Notes under the pieces: generated by a model
Databases searched by the model: none
Seen by the model: only the letters and a program-made list of their open reading frames with translations
Told to the model about the DNA's origin: nothing
In this document: positions 46,238 to 58,500 of the stretch, one piece after another
Layout: every line of letters begins with the position of its first letter
Position numbering within the stretch: position 1 is the first letter of the stretch
From: Thunnus maccoyii
Lineage: Eukaryota > Chordata > Actinopteri > Scombriformes > Scombridae
Direction: 5' to 3'
DNA: 64,000 nt
NCBI RefSeq assembly: GCF_910596095.1
Contig: NC_056550.1
Span: forward strand, 13,503,501-13,567,500
Translations under genes and position numbers: made by a program

Positions 46238-46999
46238 TCACTAGAATAGACTTCAATAGCAAATGTGTGTCTATGTTTTCACCCACATCGCCCAATCTGA
46301 TCCTGAACAGGAACACGTGACCCACTTGAGAGAATGTGGGTCGGAAGGTGAGAGCAACAGACAAACGTTGCAAAAGTGAGACGAGAGGCTTCTTAAAAAC
46401 GATGAAGATGAACATTAGACTATTTTTTCGTCTCTAAAGCAGTAGATGAGATATTACGTAAGTGTTTGATTTACTTTGCAGTCTATCTATAAAAGTTCAT
46501 TGTTAGTAAGGCCGCTGCTTTAAAGTGACAGTACACTCTAGTGGCAGAAAAATAAACATTTTTCATGATAACAAGGGTGCAAGAAAAAAATAGTTAGATC
46601 CAGTCCTGAGGTTAAAAAAAAGAGGAACTTTCATTTTGGCTAGTTGTCACAAAAAAACTAAAAAGTGCAGACAGGCTGTGTATCGATAAACATAACCGTA
46701 CGATACTCCAAGTAGAAATCTACAGACAGCAATGAGACAACACCAGCCAATGCTATGTTTCACATCTAGAAGAGGAGAAACCACTTCAATGCTTCTATAT
46801 ATCTTTAATTATGACATAAAACAATACTCAACAATACTAAAACAAAATTTCAAAGGGTCAGTTAAATTTGACAGAGAGAACAAAAAGTAGCACAGTCATC
46901 TCATTTCAGCTCACTTGAGATTTGATAAAGCTATATGAACCTATCATTCTGCACATAACCACAAGCACATTTTTTTGATTTGCATGTAAATAAACTTAC
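46238..46999. other. Interval between the two CD7-like first exons
   Basis: No Ig or TM exon was recognised here. Upstream regulatory sequence of the main gene is expected, but no specific motif can be named. Confidence 0.5.
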
Positions 47000-47066
47000 C
47001 TGGATCACTTTGGGCTGTGCAGGAGAGACAAAAGACGGTTATAAGCTTTAAACAGATAGCAGACAT
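47000..47066 (-). CDS. Extra CD7-like signal-peptide exon (alternative first exon or duplicate remnant)
   Basis: On the minus strand, MSAICLKLITVFCLSCTAQSDP plus one base is followed by the donor CCAG/GTAAGTTT. It resembles MSSLWLRCITSFCLIFTALG of the main exon 1, has the same phase-1 end, and its 5' side repeats GTCACTGTCAGCATGTC versus GCCACTGTCAGCATGTC. An upstream in-frame ATG lies at 47102. No second Ig exon lies between it and the main gene. It therefore either splices to the exon at 45706-46035 or is left over from a tandem duplication. Confidence 0.6.
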
Positions 47067-47514
47067 GCTGACAGTGACTGTCCTCCAAGAATCACTTGAC
47101 ATCTAACGTCTGTGAGGGAAATTGCTGTATGTATATCTGAATGCTTAATAACACTAATAGAAACTAAGTTTGTACGTGTGAAAAGAATGTTCCTGTGTGA
47201 AAGAGGAACAATCTATTCATGCTGAACCATATCCTGCCATGTGTGCACGGGTATAACGAGGCATAGAGTATCACAACAACTCCTAGAAGCTGGTGTGAAA
47301 GAGATAAAGGCATATTCACCCGACTCTCCGGGGCTTGCTCCTCTGCAGCAGCTTGTATGTCTGTATCGAGTACGAGTGTGCCATGCTCTGAGTATTAAAG
47401 AAAGTGTGACAATACTGGGTTGAGAAATTATTTCTTTCCTTATTGAAGTCAAGTGCAAGAGGTGAATTTTTACAACACTCCTTTATGGGACGTGTAATAA
47501 AATAGTGATGCTTT

Positions 47515-47870
47515 CATATCAGGATTCTTGGCCACAGTCCGACCAACACGATACGGCCCGCCAGTGAAGAGAATCTCAGGCGCTACACTTCAGTGCTAAA
47601 ATTCAAGTCCCTTCTCAAAACACACTTGTACAGACAGGTATTTTCATCTTCACAATCTGCAGCGTGCAGTTAACTTTATATCTATCGTGCAAGAATGTTT
47701 TGTTTTTGCTTGTTTTGTTTTTTTTTGTCTCCCTGTGTTCACCATGTTCATTTTAATGTTTTTAATATATTTGTTATGCTATGTTTCATTTATTATAATC
47801 ACTCTTTGCTCTGTGAAGCACTTTGTAAGTATTGAAAAGTGCTATACTACATGAATACAATTATTATTAT
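47515..47870. repeat. Dispersed repeat ending CTCTGTGAAGCACTTTGTAA
   Basis: The 3' part (GAAGCACTTTGTAAGTATTG, then GTGCTATACTACATGAATAC) is the kind of tail shared by many fish interspersed repeats. The 5' part (CTCAGGCGCTACACTTCAGT, then AAGTCCCTTCTCAAAACACA) looks related. The class is uncertain. Confidence 0.5.
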
Positions 47871-48438
47871 TGTGTGTGAGAGAATGAAACAGCTTACAAG
47901 TGAAATCCAACAATAGTAACACATGATGTAAAATATCTAATCGCCATGACAAAAAACTGATCAACAGAAGAAAAAAAAAAATTCTCAGAGGTCACACAGT
48001 TCATGCTGAAAGAGAACATGAACAGTAGACAACATCAGGCAAAGACTTGATTGCCGGGTGATATGTTTTTGAGAATTTTTTTCAGTACAGACTTCTAGCG
48101 TCAATTCACATACTGTACACACCAAAAGTAGGTCAAAAGTTTAATAGCAGGCAGCAGGCAGAGGGTGGAGTGCCACTGTTTTGCAGCCACAGTGTCCTCT
48201 AGTGGCGGGAGAGCAAACATGTCTGAGAAAAGACAACAAATTAGATCAGATTCTATCTATCCTGTGCTATGAAGACGTAAACACAAAATGTGAGATATAA
48301 CAGGATTTGTGGATGTAATCATATAGAGATAGTACTGAGAAAAATATCAGCCTGTAAGAGGATATAAACCAAATCACTGGCTCAGTACATCCCCAGATAA
48401 GGCATGAAGCACCACTCAGGTATGAAAACAAATGTAAA

Positions 48439-48560
48439 GGGCCAGTTCACCCAAATTAACTAAAATTCAACATATCTTTGAGGAGTGTAGCTACACGTTA
48501 TACCAACACCAAGAATGAAGACTCTGAAATCTTTTCATAAATAGCTCAGCTCAGGTTGAG
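48439..48560. repeat. Dispersed repeat beginning GGGCCAGTTCACCCAAATTA
   Basis: The start is shared with the stretch at 56066-56300 (CAGTTCACCCAAATTTACAA). This opening is common in fish interspersed repeats. The copy is degraded. Confidence 0.45.
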
Positions 48561-50190
48561 AAAACCTGTAAAAGCCTATTTGCAATTTTTTCATGAAACC
48601 GTCTGAGCAGGTTTTAAGTTGAACCGTTACGGGCAAAGTAAATAAATAAAGTCAATCCTCTCCTCTTTCTAAATCAAAAGACTGAGCCCATATTAGGCAA
48701 AGTTTATGGCATACAGTGTCAATGTGGTCCCACTCTGAATAAGTCCTTGGAAAACCATTTCCTCAACTCTCCCTGTGGTTGTGAGAGCAGAGCACACAAT
48801 GAAAACTATTAAATCACATGGTGTATATATACAGTATATGGTTTTATATAAATATAGAAGTGTATATCAAAACAAAATATCCTGCCATATATTCTTTTTG
48901 CACAGTAAACTCACAGTCCACCTACTGCTGACAAGGCTTATATAAGATAATGACCAAAGTAGGTTGAGGCTGAAATGACCTCAACAAGCTCCATTAACTT
49001 GTCAAGTTGTCCTGAGAGAATTGTAAAGTCAACATCAATAACATCAATACAGGCTTTCACATCCTTTGGAGATAAGTTAAAAAAAAAGACCCCCATCCCC
49101 TTCTGTCTCTGCCTCCCACTGGGACAGAATGGAAATGTTGCTATCCATCCCACCAGCTCCATCACTTCCCTTCCTCCAGTCTCATCCAGTTAAAGAGGTA
49201 CACAGCAGATGCTGCATTTGGGGCTTTTTTTACACTCCCTTTGTCGCTACGGAAACAGCCCTGTCCATTTGCCAATCAGTGTTTCCTGTTTAAGGCTCCT
49301 GGTGGGTGGGTGGTGTTATATTTGTGATACAGCAAGATAATCACAAAGCTCTGGTCCAAGAGAGGACGGGATTACAACAGCAATAGAGCAGACAATAGAA
49401 ATATTTTGTCGCTTGACGATTTAACCCTGCTGTTGTCTGAGCAACGTCTTTAATAATGTATTTCCTTGTCTAATTCTCCTTTAGGCCGCCCAGGGTAGCT
49501 GCTGAGTCAGTGCTGTATTATTGAATGGGAGTATTGATTGTTTTCCATGACACTCAGAAATGACTCACCTCATTTCCTCCGATTCGTTTCCAGGCTCACA
49601 TATCAACTTCCTCTTTAGAGATCTCCCAGGACGCACATGGCCTCATCTGGAGTGCACATGGTATAATAATGTCTCTGTCAATAGATTGAAGTTGCAAATG
49701 AGCGAGGACGGTTAAACATTAATCACAGACATCAGTTAAATAACTTGGCATATGGCCGTGGGGGAGGAAAATGGTAATCTCCCCGTCTTTTAAGATTAGT
49801 AGGATGATCGGGGGGGATAGACAAGAGTCAGTTTCCAATGCAGTTTTACTGATTAGCTGTTGAGGACAAAGACCAAACTGCAGTGTACAGCCTAATAATG
49901 TTTTGGAGCAATACCGCATATTTCCAAAGGTCATATGTGCATCAGAAAAAGATTGAGGAAAGAACTTGGAATCCAGGCTGACTCCTGACTCTGTCTTAAG
50001 GTATAATGAAAGGCTCTGGACTTTCCCTGTGGGTACAGCACTTACTGAAAACAAGCCTTCATTGACTGCACTCCAACATCCTGGCACTTCTCCAGGGCAG
50101 GAAGTTCTTTTCCTGATCTTGAGTGACCTCTGCATGCCTTTCACGGCAGATGAGGGCTGAAACACACCGCCGTGCCACAGTACTCTTCAC

Positions 50191-50194
<4 letters not shown>

Positions 50195-50223
<29 letters not shown>
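50195..50223. repeat. (CTG)n trinucleotide array
   Basis: About nine CTG units, not in a recognised gene. Confidence 0.9.
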
Positions 50224-50224
<1 letters not shown>

Positions 50225-52417
50225 AAGATTTGACTCTGAGGGGACTCAAGTTGTAGCTCGGGAGGCAGAGAGAGAAAAGCAACCGAAACTACTCTTAACT
50301 TTTAGTTAGGTTTTCGTTATGAGTTATACCTACTGGCTGTATACAAATGGAGTATGCACAGTATACTGGAAAGATACTGTTTGTTTACAGACAGCATGAA
50401 GATTTGCAGAACAATTATTAACTCAGATAACCTGTCAAATTACTCACATTATTTATGGTGTTGTAACCACTGGAAGAATGATTCAATGGAGATAAGCTTT
50501 ATCGCGGCTTAGCTTTATAGATATCATCCCACAAAGTGATCATCTGCTTTCAAGGCCCCTTCAGCCAGTAAGAGGCTTACAAAGAGTTATCAAGTCAACA
50601 ATACACCACCACCATTCACATCAAAGTCCATCCAAGTGACTGAAGTTTACAACACACAAGTCTGACAGTGTTCAAGTGGTCTGTGAGTTCTCTCTTGTCG
50701 CATTTCACACCCACAGAGACTGTGAGGAAGCCAGTTTGAGAGAGCAGAAGTTCATCTTTCGTTGAGAGATCCGTCTTGTTTGAATATAGTTGTTGAACAG
50801 GTCTGGAAATGATTTAATGGTTGATTCCTGGCTCTGAATTGTAGCGTCTATTTCTACGATCACTGGAACGTCCATCTTAACTAGAACGACTTATGTGCTG
50901 GCTGTTAATATCACTCCTGACCGCTCAGACAGTTTTGCTATTTCATGTTCTATGCTGTTAAATAGTCATATCTTGATTATATAGAGTCATTGCTCTCTAA
51001 GTGTAACAGTCAAATTTATGCAACAGGGTGGGTAACATACATTAAATGCATCAATTGAAGGTTTTGTGTTTCAAAATGAGTGCAGGACAAACCTCAAATA
51101 CAACAGTAATATGTTGTATTTGAAGAAAAAAACTAATTTATTAGTCACAACATTGGATAAATTGAAACCTCAAAATTTGGTCGGTTACATATTTGTCAAA
51201 AAGGATTTTAGACAATCTAACTACTTACAGCCATGATTCTCTACAGTATGTGTAGTTTTATTCAAGCAATATCTCCAAGATTAATACTCCAAACACCTTA
51301 ACTGTCAAATCTGTAGAAACCTCTGCTCACCAAATATGTTCAATTATAAAAAGAGCCAACGCTGGATAAGTCTGAAATGTCAAACAAAAATCAAAACAAG
51401 AGCTGCTAAAGAAACACTGGTGTACTGTGTCCTCTTTGTATATTCCTAATGATGCTTAAGAAGTTAAAATGACTCAGACTAAGACAAGCATTTCCAAATA
51501 AAGCAATCCTCAAGGAGTACTATCAAAGGTAATGTTTCATAAGTAACATTACATCTCGCATGAATCACATCACATTTCGAATATGACTTTTTAAGCGTTA
51601 TAGCAAAACGCAACAACCATCTTAAATCAGAAACGCTGCAGAGAGAGCCAAATATCTGCCGAATGATGTCATTTGAAGATAGTGCAGTTTCTCTTTTGAC
51701 AGAATTGGCGGCAGCTTTGGTGATTACTTTGGCTGGGCACACTTCCAGTCGCAGAGCCTGTCTCTGCTCTCAACGGCCGCAGTGTTCAGGCTCCATTTCA
51801 CTGTACATAAATAACAGTCAGCTCTATGTGTTGAGCCATTTACGCACATGGAAACCGAGGAGAATCAACAGTGCTGTTGATTTTATGTCTCTCTACTGCG
51901 ATATTGAAAGCTTGATCCGATATTTCTGTACGATTACTACACAAAAAACAAAAAGTCAGCCACAGAAATTCATATCAATCTTTATTGTATTTAGAAATTC
52001 ACGCATCAAATCTTTATTATTTTTTCCTTTACCATTTACAACAGGGAAGAATGAGAGACAAGCTAAACGTCATGCCTTTCCCAGCAGGCGCGATGCACTA
52101 CAGGATGGGCTGAAATGCGAGGGGGGCGGGGGGAGGGGGAGAGAGAGATACATAAAGTGCTTTTGTCAACAGTTTTCTTCTTTTAATAGAAAAAAGGATC
52201 AAAACAAAAGGTTTGAGGGTGGAAGGAGAGGGCGAGGGGAGGGGCGAGGGGGGGGGGTCCATGGACGTGACGGCATGAGTGCATGTGAAGTACATAGGTG
52301 AAGGAGGGAAGAAGGTGACAGGTGGATGAGGAGGAAGAGAGGGTATTTATTTTTTTTAAAAAATAAAAAAGCGTTCGAATGAAAAAAAAAAAAAAAGAAA
52401 AAAAACAATAAGTGGTC

Positions 52418-52563
52418 TCAACCCAGGATAAGGCTGGACTTGCCACCGGGTGGGTTTCTTCGGTTGCCCGAGGCAGCGTTGGCACCTCCCGACGGGGTGG
52501 AGGACTGTGATGTCTCCTTCTGCTCTGGCTCGTCATGCTCCTCCTCCTGATTGTCAGGATACT
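52418..52563 (-). CDS. jpt1: jpt1 exon 5 (C-terminus)
   Basis: The exon is 146 nt after the acceptor CTGCAG. It encodes [20 protein letters not shown], a Ser/Gly/Ala linker, then the conserved [14 protein letters not shown] and TGA. This C-terminal signature is diagnostic of JPT1/JPT2 proteins. Confidence 0.95.
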
Positions 52564-55500
52564 CTGCAGATGCAACAAAGAGACAACGTGTTGATCCAAA
52601 GCATAAAACAGGGGCTGATGTTTAAGTGAATGCAAAAAAAAAAGAGAAATCTAAAAAAAAACATTGACATTTTACAGTAAAAGACATGTTTTTTGGTAAA
52701 ACTATGCTTGGAAGTGAAAACATATAAGTGAATTATCATAGAAGGCAATAAAATGTGCTCAACAGTACTTAATGTTATCCAGTTCTGTGCTAAAAATCGC
52801 AGTGCTAAAGCATTAGCCTCTCATTGTCCATTAGTGCCTGAATTGCTGCAGAACGTGCAAACTGAAGAGGACTTCAACTTTAATGTTACAAATACAGGAC
52901 AAATGTTTTTCCGCTGATTTTAAATTATTTGCAGAACGGACACTCAGCTCCTAAATATTCTCTGCTTGACATCAGAGGGAGTGGAGGGTCTGCTGTGACA
53001 ACTGCAGTAAGTATAGGTTTATAAAGACTTGCGTCACAGATTTCAGGGGCTGCACAGAGCAGCCAGACGGTCGCATATTTCAGCTCTGTGTATCTGAGCA
53101 AAACAAAACACTCCCGTCTATACGGACTCAATCCTGGCTGCCCAACGCTCTGTGAAAACTGACTGATGTCCTTCATATTTTTTTTTTTTATGCACAAAAA
53201 CATTAATACACATATATAAACACAATTCAAAGTGCACACACATTCCAACCATTTTCAAAAGCGGGACAAATAAGAGCGCTTTGATTTCTAAATATTCGTT
53301 GAGATGTGCAGTCAAACCCTCCATTATCCGAGGAGCCAGCCACTCTCTTACAAACCTGCACCTGGAGGTTAATAAAAAGCTTTTCATACTAAGTGAAGCC
53401 TGCCATTAAAGAACAGCTGCTTACTACAGACCATCATGCCACCATGACAGGAGAAAAACCACATCAAAGAGATCATGTGATGTTGACTTACAAAGGGGAA
53501 CACATGTGTACTGCGCTGTAAAAAGAAAAAGTTATGGTATGCCGGCAGCATATGGGACAAGATCGGTCACCGCACTCTGATTTCGTAGAAGCAGGAAGAC
53601 TGGAATTACCTGATCTGTTATAGCGTACCATGGAGCTATTCACTGTGCTCACTGTATAATCTAAGTCATGCACTGCTGTTTAAACAGAGGAGGAGTGTGA
53701 CAGAAACTTGAAAGCCTCTTTATAAACAGCTGAAGAGTTCAGGACACTTACCATCATTTCCTGGTTCTTCGCCATTCTGGCCATTCTCCCCCTACAACGA
53801 AAACATGAGACGAGAATAATCAAATATCACTGAACCAAAGTGACTTTTTCACCCAAATATAAAACTTTTTTTCCCTGTATTCCTATGACCTGAACGAGAA
53901 GAGTTTAGATAATATGTGTTTCTGGTGGGTAGGTCATGTCTATTTTACCAAATTGACCATTACGTTCTTTGATAGATCACTAATTTCCTGTTTCAGTGTT
54001 TCTTTACACTGTGTCTAAATTGTTCAATTAGAAAATTCGAGCCATGTCAAGCAGTGAGGACTGGCTCATTCCCAGAATAAAAATTAAACCTCTGCAGGGA
54101 TTACATGTCAGCAGAGAATTTCTATCAAACAACATGCTGGGTCCGTTTCAAATAGCTGGATAAAGTCCATCCATCCCCCAGTGAAATTTCCACTGAACTG
54201 TTTAGAATTATACATAATCTATGGCTGTGTGCCTTTCAGCCCCGAACTAGTCTGTGGCTCTGTTTTGGAAACAGCCTCTGTCAGATTAAATGAGAGGTAC
54301 CTCTCGTCTCTGGTTCCAGACCATGGCTGCCCCAGAGTTGTGGATGGTGGTCAGTTCCGGTTGAGGGTTCTTAGGGAAGAGAAGAGGCTGCTGGCACCTC
54401 CTTAGTGGGGCAGATGGTTCTCCGCACAGGGTCCCTGCGGCTGTCCCAGCTGGGAAGATAAGAGACAGACAGACAGAGTGACAAACTTGTTAGAAAAGCT
54501 TTAAAGAATAGCAGTCATTAGAGCTGCAACGTTTAGTCGATTAATCCATTAGTTGGCAACTATTAAATTAATCGCCAACTATTTTGATAATCGATTAATC
54601 ATTTTGAGTCATTTAAAAAAAAAGAAAGAAAATTATTTGGTTCCAGCTTGTAAAATGTGGAGTTTTCTGGTTTCTTTAGTCCTCTCATAATAAACTGAAT
54701 ATCTTAATGTTGCGGACTGTTGGTCTGAACAAAACTACATATTTTAGTTTGTGTCTTGGGCTTTGGGAAATGGTGATCAACATTTATCACCATTTTCTGA
54801 CATTTTATAGACCAAACAACTAATTGATTAATCATGAAAATAATCAATAGATTAATCAATAATGAAAATAATCATTAGTTGCAGCCCTAGTAGTCATATC
54901 TATATTATTTTTTTCCTTTTAGGCCAAAAGACTATAATGACGCTAGACAGGAAACAGAAGAGCCGAATGACAAAACATGAGTCAGGCTTCAAAGCAGCAG
55001 AGTCATACCACATGGACACTAATCCAATTAGCCACAAAGCCACCACCAGATCCGAATGTTTCTAACCCATGCTCACCACAAGATTCATCTTCTCAGATTT
55101 GACAAAACACCAGCTTTATGAGGGAATTTGACTGCAATAACATGAAGCAAAATCACTGAAAACCAACAGGAAACATCACCAAATCCGATTGGGCGACTGC
55201 AACAGACCCAGAAACGCGATGGAACGGTTCCAGGCAGACAACCTGGATGCCAAAACTCACATAACCCTGTAGCGCTTGCATTCTCCTTTAGCAGAAAGGG
55301 CATTAAACGGAGTGTTTGGCCCACTGTGGGGATGCAGTCTGTGCTAACGAAAGCCACATAAGGTAACAGCTCTAGCCAAGAGTGCCGGGGAGGGGACAGA
55401 CTGTCTTTGTCATGAGGGAATAATGGCTGCTAAAGAAACACAGGAGTGGCCACTGTTGTTAATGGAGTGAAGTGAATCAGCACTGTTGAGAGCCTCTATC

Positions 55501-58500
55501 ACTCAACAAACGTTCCTTCATTACTGGCTCCACATTCCCGGGTCTGATCAATTCTCTGGACAGTGAGCAACAAATAGCAAATGGAAGAGGATTAAACTAG
55601 ATGGATGGGCCGGACTGCGATGCATTATGTTATCATCACTACAAAACATAACCTTCTACTTAATCTCATAGATCTCCTGGGTCCATGATATAAATGTATA
55701 TCACTGACCTAACCCATCAACAAGCTTGGGAGACAGGAACAGCAATCATGCTGCTGCTGGTAGTCTTGGCTTCCTCTCTGATTACAGAGGGGTTCCTCAT
55801 GTGGCTAGAAGCTGAACAAACCAACAGCTCTGGTGTCTGAAAACCCTTAAAATCCTGACAAAAAAACCTGCCAAAGTCCCAGGCTGAATAACAATATGCT
55901 TATGTTTCAACATAAATGTACTATTAGCACGCTTCAATAGAAATAACACTGAAACAACACACTCAGCGCTCTCATTAGAAGGTCTTAGATATCCTAACCA
56001 ACTATTAGAAAAATTTGCTTGACACATTAAAGTACTACCCTCTGAAGAACACATTTTTTCCAGTCAGTTCACCCAAATTTACAAAAAAGCATTTTCTCCC
56101 TTAGCCATGGTAATTTTGGGTTTAGCTGTCCAGGGTTTGAGATATCTATTCCTGAGGTTTCTGCTGCCACCCGAATACTATTTACGTGAGTATTAATTTC
56201 ACTGATAATGAAAAACATGCAATAACAACATGTTTTTTCCAGAAATAAATGTCCTGGGTTACTCTGGATCATCCACAGACCTTTGCGTGAAAAGTTTTCA
56301 TCGGAACTACTTTAAAAAGAGGAAACTGTTGTGTGGATTATTCAAAGTAAACAGGACATTAGTCGGGAGATATTTGAATGTCCACACACAAACACACAAC
56401 ATAAGCTGACTTGTGCAGTCTATGGGGAGACTTGTCCTATTTTTGTCAGACCAGTGCAGGCCTACAATGATCATGAAAACCAGCCGTTAGGGCTTCTTGG
56501 TGGCTGAGTGGTCTCAGATGTGAACTACTTTAAGGTATCCTGTGAAGTTTCTGACCTCTAGTAGGGCTACGGAGCAGTTATTTATTAGTGGGTCTCCGTT
56601 TTGTTTGTGTCGTGCTTGCACACACACACGTGATGCATTACATAGCGCTGCCAATGGTTTCACACTATTCCAATAATCTACAGGTGGCGTAATGCGCCAG
56701 CACAGGCAGGGAGGAAGACTGCAAGCTAGTAAATATGGATGTAAACAATGCAAGATTTAAAAAAATGTTGTAAATGTTTTATGAGGAAGGATAAAGGAAG
56801 GAAAACATGTTTGTTAGACCTCAAGGATACACACAAGAAAAACTCAAAAGGCCACTGTTAAATGCCACGTCTCTACTTCAATCCATGGTAGGACCTTAAG
56901 TGCATGTTCCCACCTCTCTCTGTGTTTCCTGTGCCTCTAATTTTGGAAAAAAAAAATGCACAAAGCAGTGTTCCAAACTCTGTTAGTTTATACAAAGTTG
57001 CAAGAGACCGTCTTATTATAACAAGTCTCTACTACACTATAATATATTATATTGTAAGACAGTATTCGCAACCAAGCGGACATTGTTCCAGACACTCAAG
57101 ACGTATAAAAGGCATATCTGACCCATTTAAAAAGGATCTACGAAGGGCAGCATGCCAAAGCAAACAAATCTGTTCATCTACACTATGAGTTCATAACAAG
57201 GCCAGACAACAGATCACACAATGCTTATTTCACCTGTTATAGTAATAAAGCCTTGCTCATCGAGGCAGTAACAAATATCCTCATCCCACTTGTATCCGTT
57301 AGAGTGGGACAACTAAAAGAAGGCTCCCATGAACTTGACCTAGACCCCAGTGGAACAATGCGAGCAGGAAAAGGCTTTGCAGTCAGCAGCTGCCGGCTGT
57401 AGATGTCAGGGGCCGAAAGTAAAGAGTTCAGACTGAAGTTTTCATTTTGTACATACCAAGAAAATTTGATACACCATGCAAATGGTTTTCTACTAAGTGG
57501 CTAGTGTGAAAACATGTGATTGCTGGCTTGTGAGTTACTTTACAGCCTTGAGCTGAAATGGAATTCTACTGCAGCAGAAGTTGAATTTTTCCTCTTTACG
57601 CACTTTATCAAATCTTTGAGCCTTAACCAAACACTGACAAGCTGGGTAAAAGAAAAACTCCATTTCCTTTATTACAGGCAGTAAAGCATACTGCATACCG
57701 AGGAGTGAATTATGTTTGGCTAAAGCCTTACCTGAATTATTCTAAACAATCATGTGAGACTACATTCATTTTTCATTTAAGCCTCTGTGGCTGTATCTAC
57801 AGGTCTCTTATCCCCTGCTGCTCTCCTCCTGTGCTCAAATACAACTTCCCTCATGTCTATACAAGGCCACACGTTTAACCAATTGACACATTTTTAACTG
57901 ACCTATTTCTTTCCATTGAGGGCTGATCCTCGTTCCCATTTAACAAAGCCTAGCTTCAAATTACCCTTATCCCAGTACTCCAGGGCCTTTTGGCTACTGC
58001 ACTGATGGGATGTGCTTTCTGACAACCTAAATGGAAAAAATAATAAAAAACACTCCCGTTTGTATCTTTTCTTCGCTCAAGAATTCTTCGAAGAATTAAT
58101 ATCATGGTGCTTTTTGCTTACTTAAGGCTTCTGGTAGTTCAGTCTACTTTTGCAAGATTGAACTTGCCAACACGTAAGACCTTATACTGTATGCCCATCC
58201 CTAGTGCAAAACTCAAACCACTGTCAACGCTTCCTTGTAAATCAAAAGCCAGATCAAAGCTATAGTTTTGATCCCTTTGGTTCTGAGGATGAGATAGATT
58301 GAATTACTGGGTGGATTGTTCCTCCGATGAGCATGGGGGTCGTCAGGTTCTGCAAAGATGCTAGAGGCCATCTTGTTCTTGCGCTGGGGCGTTGTATTGT
58401 CATCTGTGCCGAAGGTGAAGCTGGTTTCTCCGCCTGGCGGTCGTAGTACCCTGAGGAGCAACAAATGAAGGATTATAATGTAAATTGATTGACATCCTGT

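Larger units (their letters stand above)
47103..52417. other. Intergenic DNA between the CD7-like gene and jpt1, including the jpt1 3' UTR
   Basis: No coding gene was recognised. It holds a dispersed repeat (47515-47870), another repeat head (48439-48560), a (CTG)n array (50195-50223) and a 148-codon minus-strand open frame (49719-50165) without family features. The right end (about 51960-52417) should be the jpt1 3' UTR, with AATAAA signals on the minus strand at 52346-52351, 52013-52018 and 51981-51986. Confidence 0.55.
54450..58307 (-). other. jpt1 intron 2
   Basis: About 3.9 kb between the weak donor CCCA/GTAATT and the acceptor CTTCCCAG. It contains the hAT-like element and the dispersed repeat at 56066-56300. 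No additional exon was recognised. Confidence 0.65.

Noticed and set aside
49719..50165. 148-codon minus-strand frame upstream of the CD7-like gene
   Set aside because: No signal peptide, domain or splice context; kept only as a note within the intergenic entry.
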